DNA of 38,273 bases from contig NZ_BAEE01000091.1 of the NCBI RefSeq assembly GCF_000241265.1, positions 1-38,273 of the forward strand, read 5' to 3'. The DNA is from Gordonia araii NBRC 100433 (lineage in GTDB: Bacteria > Actinomycetota > Actinomycetes > Mycobacteriales > Mycobacteriaceae). The translations under genes and the position numbers were made by a program. Below the pieces are notes generated by a model. It had not been told where the DNA came from. It ran no database searches and saw only the letters and a list, made by a program, of their open reading frames with translations. Positions 31,777 through 38,273 of this stretch are shown in pieces; the stretch's first letter is position 1; every line of letters starts with the position of its first letter.

Positions 31777-32145
31777 TCACTTGACTGAGTTCGTGTCGCC
31801 TTCGTCGTCCGATCCGGCGTTCTCGGCGTATTCACCAGGCGAAACGAGGTCGGTGAACTCGGTGTTGAACTCTTCGAGAATCTTGGCCCGTCGGGCGAAC
31901 GCACGGTGGCAGGCCGCATGGGCCGTCGACACGACGAGTGATGCGAAATCCGATCCGGACAGCTTCGACACACGCTCGGACAGTTTCAGGTCGACGAGCG
32001 CGCCGACACCGTCGACCGTCGCCGTGACCTCTCCGTCGGGCGACGTTTCCGTTTCGACGATCGCGGCGAGCCGCTCGTTGACCGTGTCGAGGCTGTCGAG
32101 CTGTCGTCGTGCACGAGCCTCCAGCTCGTCCATCGCCCAGCTCAT
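31777..32145 (-). CDS. EspL-like YbaB/EbfC-fold protein
   Basis: A 122-residue protein resembling the YbaB/EbfC fold: an N-terminal helix (AMDELEARARRQLDSLDTVN), a strand pair GEVTATVDGVGALVDLKLSE, and a long C-terminal helix (AHAACHRAFARRAKILEEFN) ending in an acidic tail. EspL in the ESX-1 locus has this fold. The ATG 32145 overlaps the stop of the EspH/EspD-like gene (ATGA), so the two are coupled. A role as cytosolic accessory or chaperone of Esp substrates is inferred from neighbours. Confidence 0.8.
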   Translation of the reverse strand: MSWAMDELEARARRQLDSLDTVNERLAAIVETETSPDGEVTATVDGVGALVDLKLSERVSKLSGSDFASLVVSTAHAACHRAFARRAKILEEFNTEFTDLVSPGEYAENAGSDDEGDTNSVK

Positions 32146-32456
32146 ACCGACCTCATCCAGGTCGTCGTCTCGTGCTCGTCTTCCCACTCGTCGCGGATCT
32201 CCTGGCGAGCCGCCTGGTCGGCGGTGGGCAAGCCGAGTTGCGCGACGATCTCCGAGGGGACGCCGGCCTCCTCCAGCGCGCGGCGTCGCTCAAGTCCGGC
32301 ACGTACTGCGGCCTGCTGACACAAGCGGAGCAGATCCTTCGCCAGGAGCGACGGGTCGCGCTGCAATTGCGAGTCGTCGACCTTGATCGCGAGCGGCAGG
32401 CCCTGTTCGGTGGTCTGCACGCTCAGTGCGCCGTTGCGCAAAGAAGCGGTAGTCAT
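32142..32456 (-). CDS. EspH/EspD-like YbaB-fold accessory protein
   Basis: A 104-residue protein starting directly with the strand pair SVQTTEQGLPLAIKVDDSQL, then LAKDLLRLCQQAAVRAGLE and a C-terminal segment IVAQLGLPTADQAARQEIRD. That segment resembles the 'LPxPEEAAAAEAEVF' end of EspD and EspH as I remember them. It lacks their long acidic N-terminus. It is the first gene of the minus-strand run that continues through EspL-like and substrate genes, and is divergent from eccA across 144 bp. ATG 32456 has GGAAGGGGA about 5 nt upstream. Function is probably chaperoning or stabilising Esp substrates. Confidence 0.75.
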   Translation of the reverse strand: MTTASLRNGALSVQTTEQGLPLAIKVDDSQLQRDPSLLAKDLLRLCQQAAVRAGLERRRALEEAGVPSEIVAQLGLPTADQAARQEIRDEWEDEHETTTWMRSV

Positions 32457-32600
32457 CCGGTCCCCTTCCGAAATCCGCCGTTGGCGACTTCGCCGGTCAG
32501 GCTACCCGGTCGGACCACGCCAGTTCGAGTCAGTCGGACCTCGCACGGTATCGTCAGGCCAAATCCCGAACACCTGCGACGCGCAAAGGACTCCCACCCG

Positions 32601-34370
32601 ATGGCAGACATCGTGCAGGCACGCCGCGTTTTCGATGCCGGAGTTCTCGCTTCCGGGATCCCGGTCGACGGACAAGAGGCGGAGAAGGACAACGACTACG
32701 CCGGCCGTGCATTCAAACGTGCGACCGAGTTGGTACCGGAGATGGCTGATGCCTGGCTCGGACGCATCATGGCCGGCGACAAGAGTCCCGACATCTTCTT
32801 CAACCTCTACAAGCACCGGCGTTCCCTGTTCGTCGAGCAACGACGCCTCGGACTGCCGCCGCGCACGCTGTCCGGCCGCTTCTCGACCGGCCTCTACATC
32901 GACTACCCGGTCTCTGACCCCGCCGAGGCGGCCGCGGCGTACGCCTGCGTGATGCTGGGCGAGAGCGACTATGACGGGGCCGAAGAAGCACTCGATGCGG
33001 TCGAACCGTCGGAGAAGGCACCGATCGTCGACTATGCGCGCGGCAACCTGCACTTCCGCACGCAGCGGTGGCCCGATGTGCTGACCGCGCTGGCCGGGTC
33101 GGCGAACTGGGCCGACGAGCACATGGCGGCGGCGGCGAACGTCATGGTCGGCACCGCGTGCGCGCAGCTCGGGTTGTTCGGCGAGGCCATCAAGCGCCTC
33201 GAACTCGCCGAGGCCGGACCGATCCCCGCGGCCCGTACGGCCGCCATGTTTACGCGTGGGCTTTGCCTGCGCGAGATGGGCAAGGAGGACGAGGCTCGGT
33301 CGGTGTTCGAAACCGTGTATTCGCTCGAGCCCGGATTCTCCGACAACGCCAAGGCGCTGACCGATCCGAAGTTCCGGATCGTCGTCGTGTCCAAAGAGAC
33401 GATCGATTCGCGGACCGATCGGTGGGACCCGAAGTCGGTGCCGAAGGAGGATCCGGCCGACGCCGAGGCGAACAGTTCCCTACTGGAGGAGGCCCAGCGC
33501 GAGCTTGCCGATCAGATCGGCCTGGATTCGGTGAAAGTGCAGGTCGACAAGCTGAAGTCGGCGGCGACGCTGGCCAAGGTCCGCGTCGACAAGGGCCTCT
33601 CGAGCGCTGCGCGCAGCCAGCATTTGGTGTTCACCGGCCCGCCCGGTACGGGTAAGACGACGATCGCGCGGATTGTCGCGAAGATCTACTGCGCGCTGGG
33701 AATCCTCAAGAGCGACACCGTGATCGAGGCGACGCGGCGCGACTTTGTCGGCGAGCACCTGGGTTCGACGGCCATCAAGACCGGCAAGCTGATCGATCAG
33801 GCGCTCGACGGCGTGCTGTTCATCGACGAGGCGTACACGCTCGTCCAGACGGGCCTCTCGGGCGGCGACGCGTTTGGCCGCGAAGCCGTCGACACGTTGC
33901 TGGCGCGCATGGAGAACGACCGCGATCGCCTGGTGGTGATCATCGCCGGGTACGACGGTGAGATCGACCGGTTCCTCGCCGCCAACGACGGTCTGGCGTC
34001 GCGCTTCACCAAGCGCATCCGGTTCGATTCGTACTCGCCGTCGGAGCTCGCGCAGATCGGCGAAGTGATCGCCCGCAAACGCGATTCGGTCCTCTCTCCC
34101 GAGGCCGTGGCCGCGCTCGAGGCGCGCTGCGCCCCGCTGTACGAGGTCACCGAGATCGACCAGGCCGGTGAGCCCAGGCGCGGCATCGACATCGCAGGTA
34201 ACGGTCGTTTCATCCGTAACGTCGTCGAAGCCGCCGAGGAAGAACGCGAACACCGCCTCAGTACCGGTGACGTCGACGTCACCTCCCTCGACGAGGACGC
34301 GCTCATGCGCATCGAAATGCCCGATGTCCTAGCTGCGCTGGACAACGTCCTGGGCATGCGCTCCCGGTAG
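32601..34370 (+). CDS. eccA: ESX cytosolic AAA+ ATPase EccA
   Basis: Cytosolic AAA+ (CbxX/CfqX type) ATPase thought to help release EspG from PE-PPE substrates. It is 589 residues, close to EccA1 (573). The N-terminal 280 residues are TPR-like helices, with repeated units such as AIKRLELAEAGPIP and RSVFETVYSLEPGF. The AAA+ core has Walker A TGPPGTGKTTIAR (Lys352), Walker B VLFIDEAYTL near 408, and an arginine-finger region NDGLASRFTKRI. ATG 32601 is chosen from the conserved N-terminus with AAAGGA 10 nt upstream; longer readings cross the divergent genes. TATCGT near 32556 may be its -10. Confidence 0.95.
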   Translation: MADIVQARRVFDAGVLASGIPVDGQEAEKDNDYAGRAFKRATELVPEMADAWLGRIMAGDKSPDIFFNLYKHRRSLFVEQRRLGLPPRTLSGRFSTGLYIDYPVSDPAEAAAAYACVMLGESDYDGAEEALDAVEPSEKAPIVDYARGNLHFRTQRWPDVLTALAGSANWADEHMAAAANVMVGTACAQLGLFGEAIKRLELAEAGPIPAARTAAMFTRGLCLREMGKEDEARSVFETVYSLEPGFSDNAKALTDPKFRIVVVSKETIDSRTDRWDPKSVPKEDPADAEANSSLLEEAQRELADQIGLDSVKVQVDKLKSAATLAKVRVDKGLSSAARSQHLVFTGPPGTGKTTIARIVAKIYCALGILKSDTVIEATRRDFVGEHLGSTAIKTGKLIDQALDGVLFIDEAYTLVQTGLSGGDAFGREAVDTLLARMENDRDRLVVIIAGYDGEIDRFLAANDGLASRFTKRIRFDSYSPSELAQIGEVIARKRDSVLSPEAVAALEARCAPLYEVTEIDQAGEPRRGIDIAGNGRFIRNVVEAAEEEREHRLSTGDVDVTSLDEDALMRIEMPDVLAALDNVLGMRSR

Positions 34371-34398
34371 TCGCGCCCATTCGGTGTCGCGCCCTCTC

Positions 34399-34624
34399 GG
34401 TGGTCGAGTCCCGGAACCACGTCGGTGGTCGAGAACCCCACGTGGGTGGTCGAGTGCCGGAACCACGTCGGTGGTCGAGAACCCCACGTGGGTGGTCGAG
34501 TGCCGGCGGAGCTTGCGACGCCGGTGTATCGAGACCACGCGCAACCGCAAATGCCAACCCACGACCGATCACATCGGTGGTCGAGTGCCGGGCGAGGCGC
34601 AGCCGAGACCGGTGTATCGAGACC
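34399..34624. repeat. Dispersed REP-like cluster with a 46-bp tandem duplication
   Basis: This fills most of the 285-bp space between eccA and the nuclease-like gene, which are convergent. Ends GGTGGTCGAG occur at 34399, 34423, 34445, 34469, 34491 and 34576, and GTATCGAGACC at 34526 and 34614. A 46-bp unit starting CCGGAACCACGTCGG is present twice without change (34411-34456 and 34457-34502). The element types are the same as at 3131 and 11673. No gene is seen in the spacer. Confidence 0.88.
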
Positions 34625-34655
34625 CAACGCGACGTCCAATGCCACCGCGAGCGAA

Positions 34656-36191
34656 TCACCGATCGGCCGGAATCACCACGACCTCGATACCCTCGATCCG
34701 CTTCTGCTCCAGCAGCTTGCGGGCCGCGCCGGCGGCTTTAGCCTCGGCGAAGACCCAGCGCACAGGAGCCTCGCCGGCGGCCTTGCGCTGCGCCTCGGCA
34801 TTCGACGCCAGCTGGGTGGTGCCCGGCCACGCCGGATCGAAGGAGTCGCCGCGCACGTGCGCGTCGTAGCCGGGTCCGGCGGTCATCAACAGCGTGCCGT
34901 CGGGCTCGATCCCGTCGAACGGATATCCGCCGACCATGTACGCGAACGGCGAGGTGTTGCCGGTGATCTGCCGGTCGTAGCCGCGGTTGGGCGCGTTGAC
35001 CTTGTAGGGCTTGGGGTACCACTGGCCGGGCCGGGGGCCGGTCGCGATCTTCTTGTTGCGGTCGAGCGACTCGATCATCACCCGGACGTCCTTCTCGACG
35101 TGGGCGGAGACTTTGAAGTTGCTCTCGACACGTACGGTGAAACGCCCTCGCGGCGGCGAGTAGCTGAAGAGGCAGGTCGAGGTCGCCCGCCCGCCGAGCG
35201 GCATCGACACCGAACGCTGGCAGCTGCCGGCGGGCGCGCCCGCGACGGTGAAGTTGCTGGTCTGCTGGACGCTGACCGTCGCACGGTCCGCACCGCCGGT
35301 GCCACTGTTGGTGAAGTTGTAGGTGACCGAGTGGCATCCGGGGCCGCATTGAACCAGCGAGCCGGTCGGCTTCGGCACGTCGACGCCGGGCATGGGAACC
35401 CGCTTGAGCGGGTCGGTGAGCCCCTGCACGGTCGAGTAGAACGTGAGGACCTCCGAGTTGGTCATCACCCGGATCTTCAGGCGCGAGGTCTCCGGCGTGG
35501 AGTCTCCGCGGCTGCCGACGGGGCCGAGAACGCCGATGATGCCGCCGTTAGGCCCGATGGCGGTCGCCATGGTTCCCGCCTCGACGATGTTGTTCTCGCG
35601 CTGCTCGATATTGACCGGCAGACCCGTGACCGTCCCGCGCGCGTCGGGCGTATTACTGGCCGGCCCCGACGGCGCCCCGAGTTCGCCTGGGATTCGCCGG
35701 TCGCCGTCTTGGATCGCCAGGCCGAGGTTCTTCGGGATCAGGTCGCCGATGCGGAATCCCAGCAGACCGTCGCCGACGGCCGCCCAGTTGTTTGCGAGCC
35801 GATCGATGTCCAGCTTCGGCGAATCGGGCCCGCCGGATCCTCCGGCCATCGACCAAAATTCCCGGCTGGCCTTCACATAGGTGGTGCCGTCGAGATGCAG
35901 CACCTCGGCTGGAACGCCCTTGATCGCGACCGTACCGCGCGCGTCGCCCGTCGCCGTCACGGCGAACCCGTCGAGATTCGCCGGATGGCTACCCATCGGA
36001 CCCGAGTACACCGCGCCCGGCGCGGCCGTGAACGACGTCGTCGCGGTATCGAGTCGTTCCTGCGCGCGCTTCGGTGCCGGCGCCATCGCGCTGCCGTCGG
36101 TGGGGACGGTCAGAATTCCCGTCCCGAACAGGCCAAGGACGACGAACACGACTGCCGCCAGTGCTCCGAGTGTGATTGCTGCTCGACGCAA
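34656..36191 (-). CDS. Membrane-anchored protein with a Tox-REase-5-like C-terminal domain (likely inactive)
   Basis: A 511-residue protein with an N-terminal signal anchor (ITLGALAAVVFVVLGLFGTG) and a large extracytoplasmic part. The middle (about 270-370) has paired cysteines (VQCGPGCHSVTYNF, GSCQRSV, TSTCLFSY) and beta-rich character. The last 120 residues (from about 389) look like the restriction-endonuclease-fold toxin domain Tox-REase-5: YDRQITG, then YPFDGIEPDG, then PVRWVFAEAKAAG. In that family FDG is followed by LLEAKGPGY-like residues; here positions 434-442 read LLMTAGPGY, so Glu and Lys of E-x-K are missing. Start is TTG 36191 with GGGGGGA about 8 nt upstream. It lies beside the WXG-NlpC/P60 pair, and the domain call is by eye. 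Confidence 0.6.
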   Translation of the reverse strand: MRRAAITLGALAAVVFVVLGLFGTGILTVPTDGSAMAPAPKRAQERLDTATTSFTAAPGAVYSGPMGSHPANLDGFAVTATGDARGTVAIKGVPAEVLHLDGTTYVKASREFWSMAGGSGGPDSPKLDIDRLANNWAAVGDGLLGFRIGDLIPKNLGLAIQDGDRRIPGELGAPSGPASNTPDARGTVTGLPVNIEQRENNIVEAGTMATAIGPNGGIIGVLGPVGSRGDSTPETSRLKIRVMTNSEVLTFYSTVQGLTDPLKRVPMPGVDVPKPTGSLVQCGPGCHSVTYNFTNSGTGGADRATVSVQQTSNFTVAGAPAGSCQRSVSMPLGGRATSTCLFSYSPPRGRFTVRVESNFKVSAHVEKDVRVMIESLDRNKKIATGPRPGQWYPKPYKVNAPNRGYDRQITGNTSPFAYMVGGYPFDGIEPDGTLLMTAGPGYDAHVRGDSFDPAWPGTTQLASNAEAQRKAAGEAPVRWVFAEAKAAGAARKLLEQKRIEGIEVVVIPADR

Positions 36192-36288
36192 AGCAGAGTC
36201 CCCCCTCGTGATGTGGTTACGGCGAACGTCGCCGACTCTTCGCCGACCATCATGCCGTATCGGCCGTCACGCGCCTATCGCTTGTCGA

Positions 36289-36312
36289 GTTGCTAACGTA
36301 ACCCGCAGCAAC
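36289..36312. promoter_or_regulatory. Inverted repeat upstream of the EspC-like/NlpC pair
   Basis: Arms GTTGCT (36289-36294) and AGCAAC (36307-36312) flank a 12-nt spacer that includes TAACGT, a possible -10. It sits 41 bp before the ATG at 36353 in the 161-bp region divergent from the nuclease-like gene. It may be a regulator site, but short arms limit confidence. Confidence 0.3.
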
Positions 36313-36352
36313 GTCGGCCGTGTGCCGGCGCCGATCAGAGGCCGGGGGCAAG

Positions 36353-36688
36353 ATGAGCGAGCTTGATGTCGATCCGCAGATTCTCGACCGCAGCGGGGCG
36401 GCCATTGAACAGTTGGGCGCCGAGGTGCGCGGGCAGGCGGCGCGCGGCCACTTCGACACCGCGGCCATGGTCGGTGTATTCGGACTCATCGGATCCGACT
36501 TTCTCGCGGCGGCGTCACTGGTCACCTCGACCCACAACGATCAGGTGGACATGGCCGGGGCCGGCCTGATGGCGATGGGCACGGCCATGACCAAGGCGAG
36601 TACCTCGTTCACCAACACCGACGACACGACGAGTCAGGCGTTGAACCTCGCGACGGCGACTCCGGCCCCGGCCGAAAGCCGTGTTTGA
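36353..36688 (+). CDS. EspC-like small ESX substrate paired with the NlpC/P60 protein
   Basis: A 111-residue protein of the EspC-like T7SS target type: helix 1 (DRSGAAIEQLGAEVRGQAAR), a middle with GVFGLIGSDFLAAASLVTS, and helix 2 (AGAGLMAMGTAMTKASTSF). The export-motif position reads FTNTDDTTSQAL, with Phe instead of Tyr ahead of xxxD. ATG 36353 has GGGGG about 5 nt upstream. The stop overlaps the GTG start of the next gene by 8 bp, so the two are coupled, and by analogy with EspC-EspA type pairs they should form a dimer for secretion. Confidence 0.8.
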   Translation: MSELDVDPQILDRSGAAIEQLGAEVRGQAARGHFDTAAMVGVFGLIGSDFLAAASLVTSTHNDQVDMAGAGLMAMGTAMTKASTSFTNTDDTTSQALNLATATPAPAESRV

Positions 36689-37682
36689 GCTGCTGCTCGC
36701 TCCCCTGCGAGCTCTCCTCGGATCGTTGGGCAGCGGGGTTCTTCCCGACGGCGGGCCGTCGGACCAGTTGCGCGAAACCAGCAATGTGCTGGCCGATGTC
36801 CGGTCGTCGCTTGCGGTGCAGACTCGCGACCTCGATACGAAATGGCAGGGCACAACTGCTACTGCCACGCTGGAAGCGCTGCAGCACAGCGGGACTCAGC
36901 ATGCCCACCTGGCCGACCGCGGCACTCGGGTCGCGACGATCACGGATGTGGCGTCGGCCGTGATCCGAGACGGTTATCGCGATCTGGACAAGATCGTCGA
37001 TTCGTTCATCTCGGTTGCCGATGCCGGCAGTCCGGAGCTGCTGACTCCGGCCGGGCTTCCGGTGCTGCTGCGCTGTGCGCACGAGCATCTGTCGCAGGCG
37101 GTGAAGGTCGTCGAGCGGGTGCGCAGCGACGTCGACGGCGAGACGAAGAAGCTTCAGGCCATCGCCGATGAGCAGGCGAAGGACGACCGGTCCATTCGTT
37201 CCCGCAGCGCTGCGCTGGACCGGTTGGACGCCGTCAGCGGAGCCGCGAACCCCGCCGCCGACACCGCCGCGATGAACGAGGTGGCCGGCGGAGTACAGGT
37301 GACGCTGCCGAACGGCAAGGTCGTGACGGCACCCAACGAGAAGGCTGCCGCCGCGGTTCGCACGGCGCTCACCCAGCGGGGCGTGCCATACGTGTGGGGT
37401 GGCACCACGCCGGGCAAAGGGCTCGATTGCAGCGGCTTGACGCAGTATTCCTATCGTCAGGCCGGTGTCGAGATTCCACGGCTCGCACAGGAGCAGACGA
37501 CGGGTACCCGTATCCCCGAGTCGCAGGCGATGGCCGGCGATTTGGTCGTCTGGGACGGTCACGTAGCAATGGCCCTAGGCGACGGCACCCTCATCGAGGC
37601 CGGCGATCCTGTCTCTATCTCGGCAATGCGGACCGACAACATCGGCATGGGCTACAAGGGCGTGTATCGCCCGACGGCCTGA
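36681..37682 (+). CDS. WXG-domain NlpC/P60 peptidoglycan hydrolase, probable ESX effector
   Basis: A 333-residue fusion. The N-terminal 200 residues are helical with a WXG turn at DTKWQGTTATATLEAL (about residues 54-56), like the large partner of EspC-type pairs. The C-terminal 110 residues are an NlpC/P60 cysteine peptidase: catalytic C250 in LDCSGLTQYSYRQAG, H294 in WDGHVAMALGDG, and a polar third residue in the strand TLIEAGDP that follows. There is no Sec signal peptide, so export through ESX with the overlapping EspC-like partner is the likely route. The target should be peptide stems of cell-wall peptidoglycan. GTG 36681 is used because it overlaps the partner's stop. Confidence 0.88.
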   Translation: MFELLLAPLRALLGSLGSGVLPDGGPSDQLRETSNVLADVRSSLAVQTRDLDTKWQGTTATATLEALQHSGTQHAHLADRGTRVATITDVASAVIRDGYRDLDKIVDSFISVADAGSPELLTPAGLPVLLRCAHEHLSQAVKVVERVRSDVDGETKKLQAIADEQAKDDRSIRSRSAALDRLDAVSGAANPAADTAAMNEVAGGVQVTLPNGKVVTAPNEKAAAAVRTALTQRGVPYVWGGTTPGKGLDCSGLTQYSYRQAGVEIPRLAQEQTTGTRIPESQAMAGDLVVWDGHVAMALGDGTLIEAGDPVSISAMRTDNIGMGYKGVYRPTA

Positions 37683-37686
37683 CCGC

Positions 37687-37728
37687 CGACCGTGCCCACA
37701 TTCCCGCCGACCGTGCCCACTTTCTCGC
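37687..37728. repeat. Short 21-bp tandem duplication downstream of the NlpC/P60 gene
   Basis: Two imperfect 21-bp units begin CCGACCGTGCCCAC at 37687 and 37708. The core GTGCCCAC resembles the 22-bp array near 13 kb. The rest of the 160-bp spacer to 37842 shows no gene; a -10 hexamer for the next gene is at 37830. Confidence 0.55.
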
Positions 37729-37829
37729 CGGCTGGGCCGCTGAGGTTCAGGCGGCGCGGACCAAGCGATACTCGCCGGGATGTGGGGCTGGCGGTCCAGG
37801 GGCCGACTCCGCTGGCGACCAGAGGGCGG

Positions 37830-37835
37830 TAGGCT
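37830..37835 (+). promoter_or_regulatory. -10 hexamer for the leaderless DUF3558-like lipoprotein gene
   Basis: TAGGCT fits TANNNT and ends 7 nt before the ATG at 37843. No Shine-Dalgarno sequence is visible before this start. Inferred from spacing. Confidence 0.5.
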
Positions 37836-37842
37836 GCCCGGC

Positions 37843-38273
37843 ATGCGGAAGATGGGGGCAACGCTCGCGACACTGCTCGTCGCCGTCCTGAGCATGACTG
37901 CTTGCCAGGTGAACCGAAACAACGACGAAACTGCCACCAGCACAACGACGAACAACTCGGCCGGCCAACTGCGCTGGGACCCCTGCCTGCTGTCACCGGA
38001 GCTCCTCACAGAAGAGGGCGTTGACCCGACAACATGGACGCCCACCTCGCGCCCCAAGTGGCGCATCTGCGGTTGGTACACCCGGACCAGCACACTTCGC
38101 AAGGGCGATCCGGCGTTCAGCATCGGCGTCTACGTGACGACCCACTCCTACGAAGAGATGGCCAAGAACCGCACCGAAACTAACCAACGCCCAACGCGGC
38201 TTCCCTCAGGCACTCCGGCACGACTCTCCGACGCCGTCGGCAACCCGCACAACGTCACCGTCACCTGGCCCAC
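37843..38273 (+). CDS. DUF3558-like lipoprotein (truncated by window edge)
   Basis: The first 143 residues of a lipoprotein. The signal ATLATLLVAVLSMTAC ends in a lipobox with the acylated Cys near residue 20. An Asn/Thr-rich linker follows, then LRWDPCLLSPELLTEEGVD and WRICGWYTRTS, the opening and paired cysteines of DUF3558-family proteins, which are common and uncharacterised in actinobacteria. The ATG at 37843 has a leaderless-type -10. The gene runs out of the window, so its length and completeness cannot be judged. No functional link to the ESX genes is evident beyond position. Confidence 0.8.
   Translation, partial: MRKMGATLATLLVAVLSMTACQVNRNNDETATSTTTNNSAGQLRWDPCLLSPELLTEEGVDPTTWTPTSRPKWRICGWYTRTSTLRKGDPAFSIGVYVTTHSYEEMAKNRTETNQRPTRLPSGTPARLSDAVGNPHNVTVTWP

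Noticed and set aside
34371..34655. A small gene between eccA and the nuclease-like gene
   Set aside because: All frames here are made of REP-like repeats such as GGTGGTCGAG and differ only by repeat phase.
37394..37891. A gene overlapping the end of the NlpC/P60 gene and the spacer
   Set aside because: It is an out-of-frame reading of the peptidase domain that continues through a tandem repeat; the leaderless lipoprotein start lies within it in another frame.

Overview
The window is high-GC actinobacterial DNA, most likely from Gordonia or a close relative in the Mycobacteriales. Three things point there. The cobalamin genes follow the arrangement I recall around cobN-cobG-cobH-cobIJ and SDR-cobL-cobM-cobK in Mycobacterium tuberculosis. 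A complete mycobacterial-type (ESX) type VII secretion locus is present. Short dispersed repeats bounded by GGTCTCGATAC and CACTCGACC, which I associate with gordoniae and rhodococci, recur. No rRNA, tRNA, CRISPR, phage or transposase gene was seen.

Region 1 (1-9.0 kb) is an aerobic (oxygen-dependent) cobalamin corrin-ring cluster. cobN is cut by the left edge and diverges from cobG. cobH and a cobI-cobJ fusion follow on the plus strand. An SDR gene, cobL, cobM and cobK form a minus-strand operon with overlapping stops and starts, converging on cobIJ. Region 2 (9.0-16.4 kb) is mixed. It holds a PPOX-fold (Rv2074-like) protein, an M24 peptidase, a lipoprotein, a PH-like/SHOCT protein carrying a dispersed repeat inside its reading frame, and an SRPBCC/CGNR divergent pair separated by a 21-bp palindrome. 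It also holds a 22-bp repeat array present in both orientations, two poorly characterised genes, and a RES-type toxin-antitoxin pair.

Region 3 (16.4-37.7 kb) is an ESX locus with eccA, eccB, unsplit eccC, eccD, eccE, mycP, espG, PE-like, PPE-like and two WXG100-like genes. It also has EspH/EspD-like and EspL-like YbaB-fold proteins and two EspC-type small proteins, each followed by a larger partner. The core genes lie in three divergent pairs (eccC/eccD-mycP, eccB/eccE, espH-to-esx/eccA) rather than one co-directional run. EccB-E form the membrane machine, MycP is the protease, EccA and EspG serve the PE/PPE-type substrates, and the Esx, PE/PPE and Esp pairs are probable cargo. One cargo candidate is a WXG protein fused to an NlpC/P60 peptidoglycan hydrolase. 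Next to it is a membrane-anchored protein ending in what looks like a Tox-REase-5 nuclease fold without its expected catalytic E-x-K. The window ends inside a DUF3558-like lipoprotein.

A recurring signal is that many non-ESX genes have a TANNNT -10 hexamer 6-8 nt before the start codon and no room for a leader, as in leaderless transcription, whereas ESX genes mostly show Shine-Dalgarno sequences. All functions are read from sequence motifs and remembered families; no database search was run.
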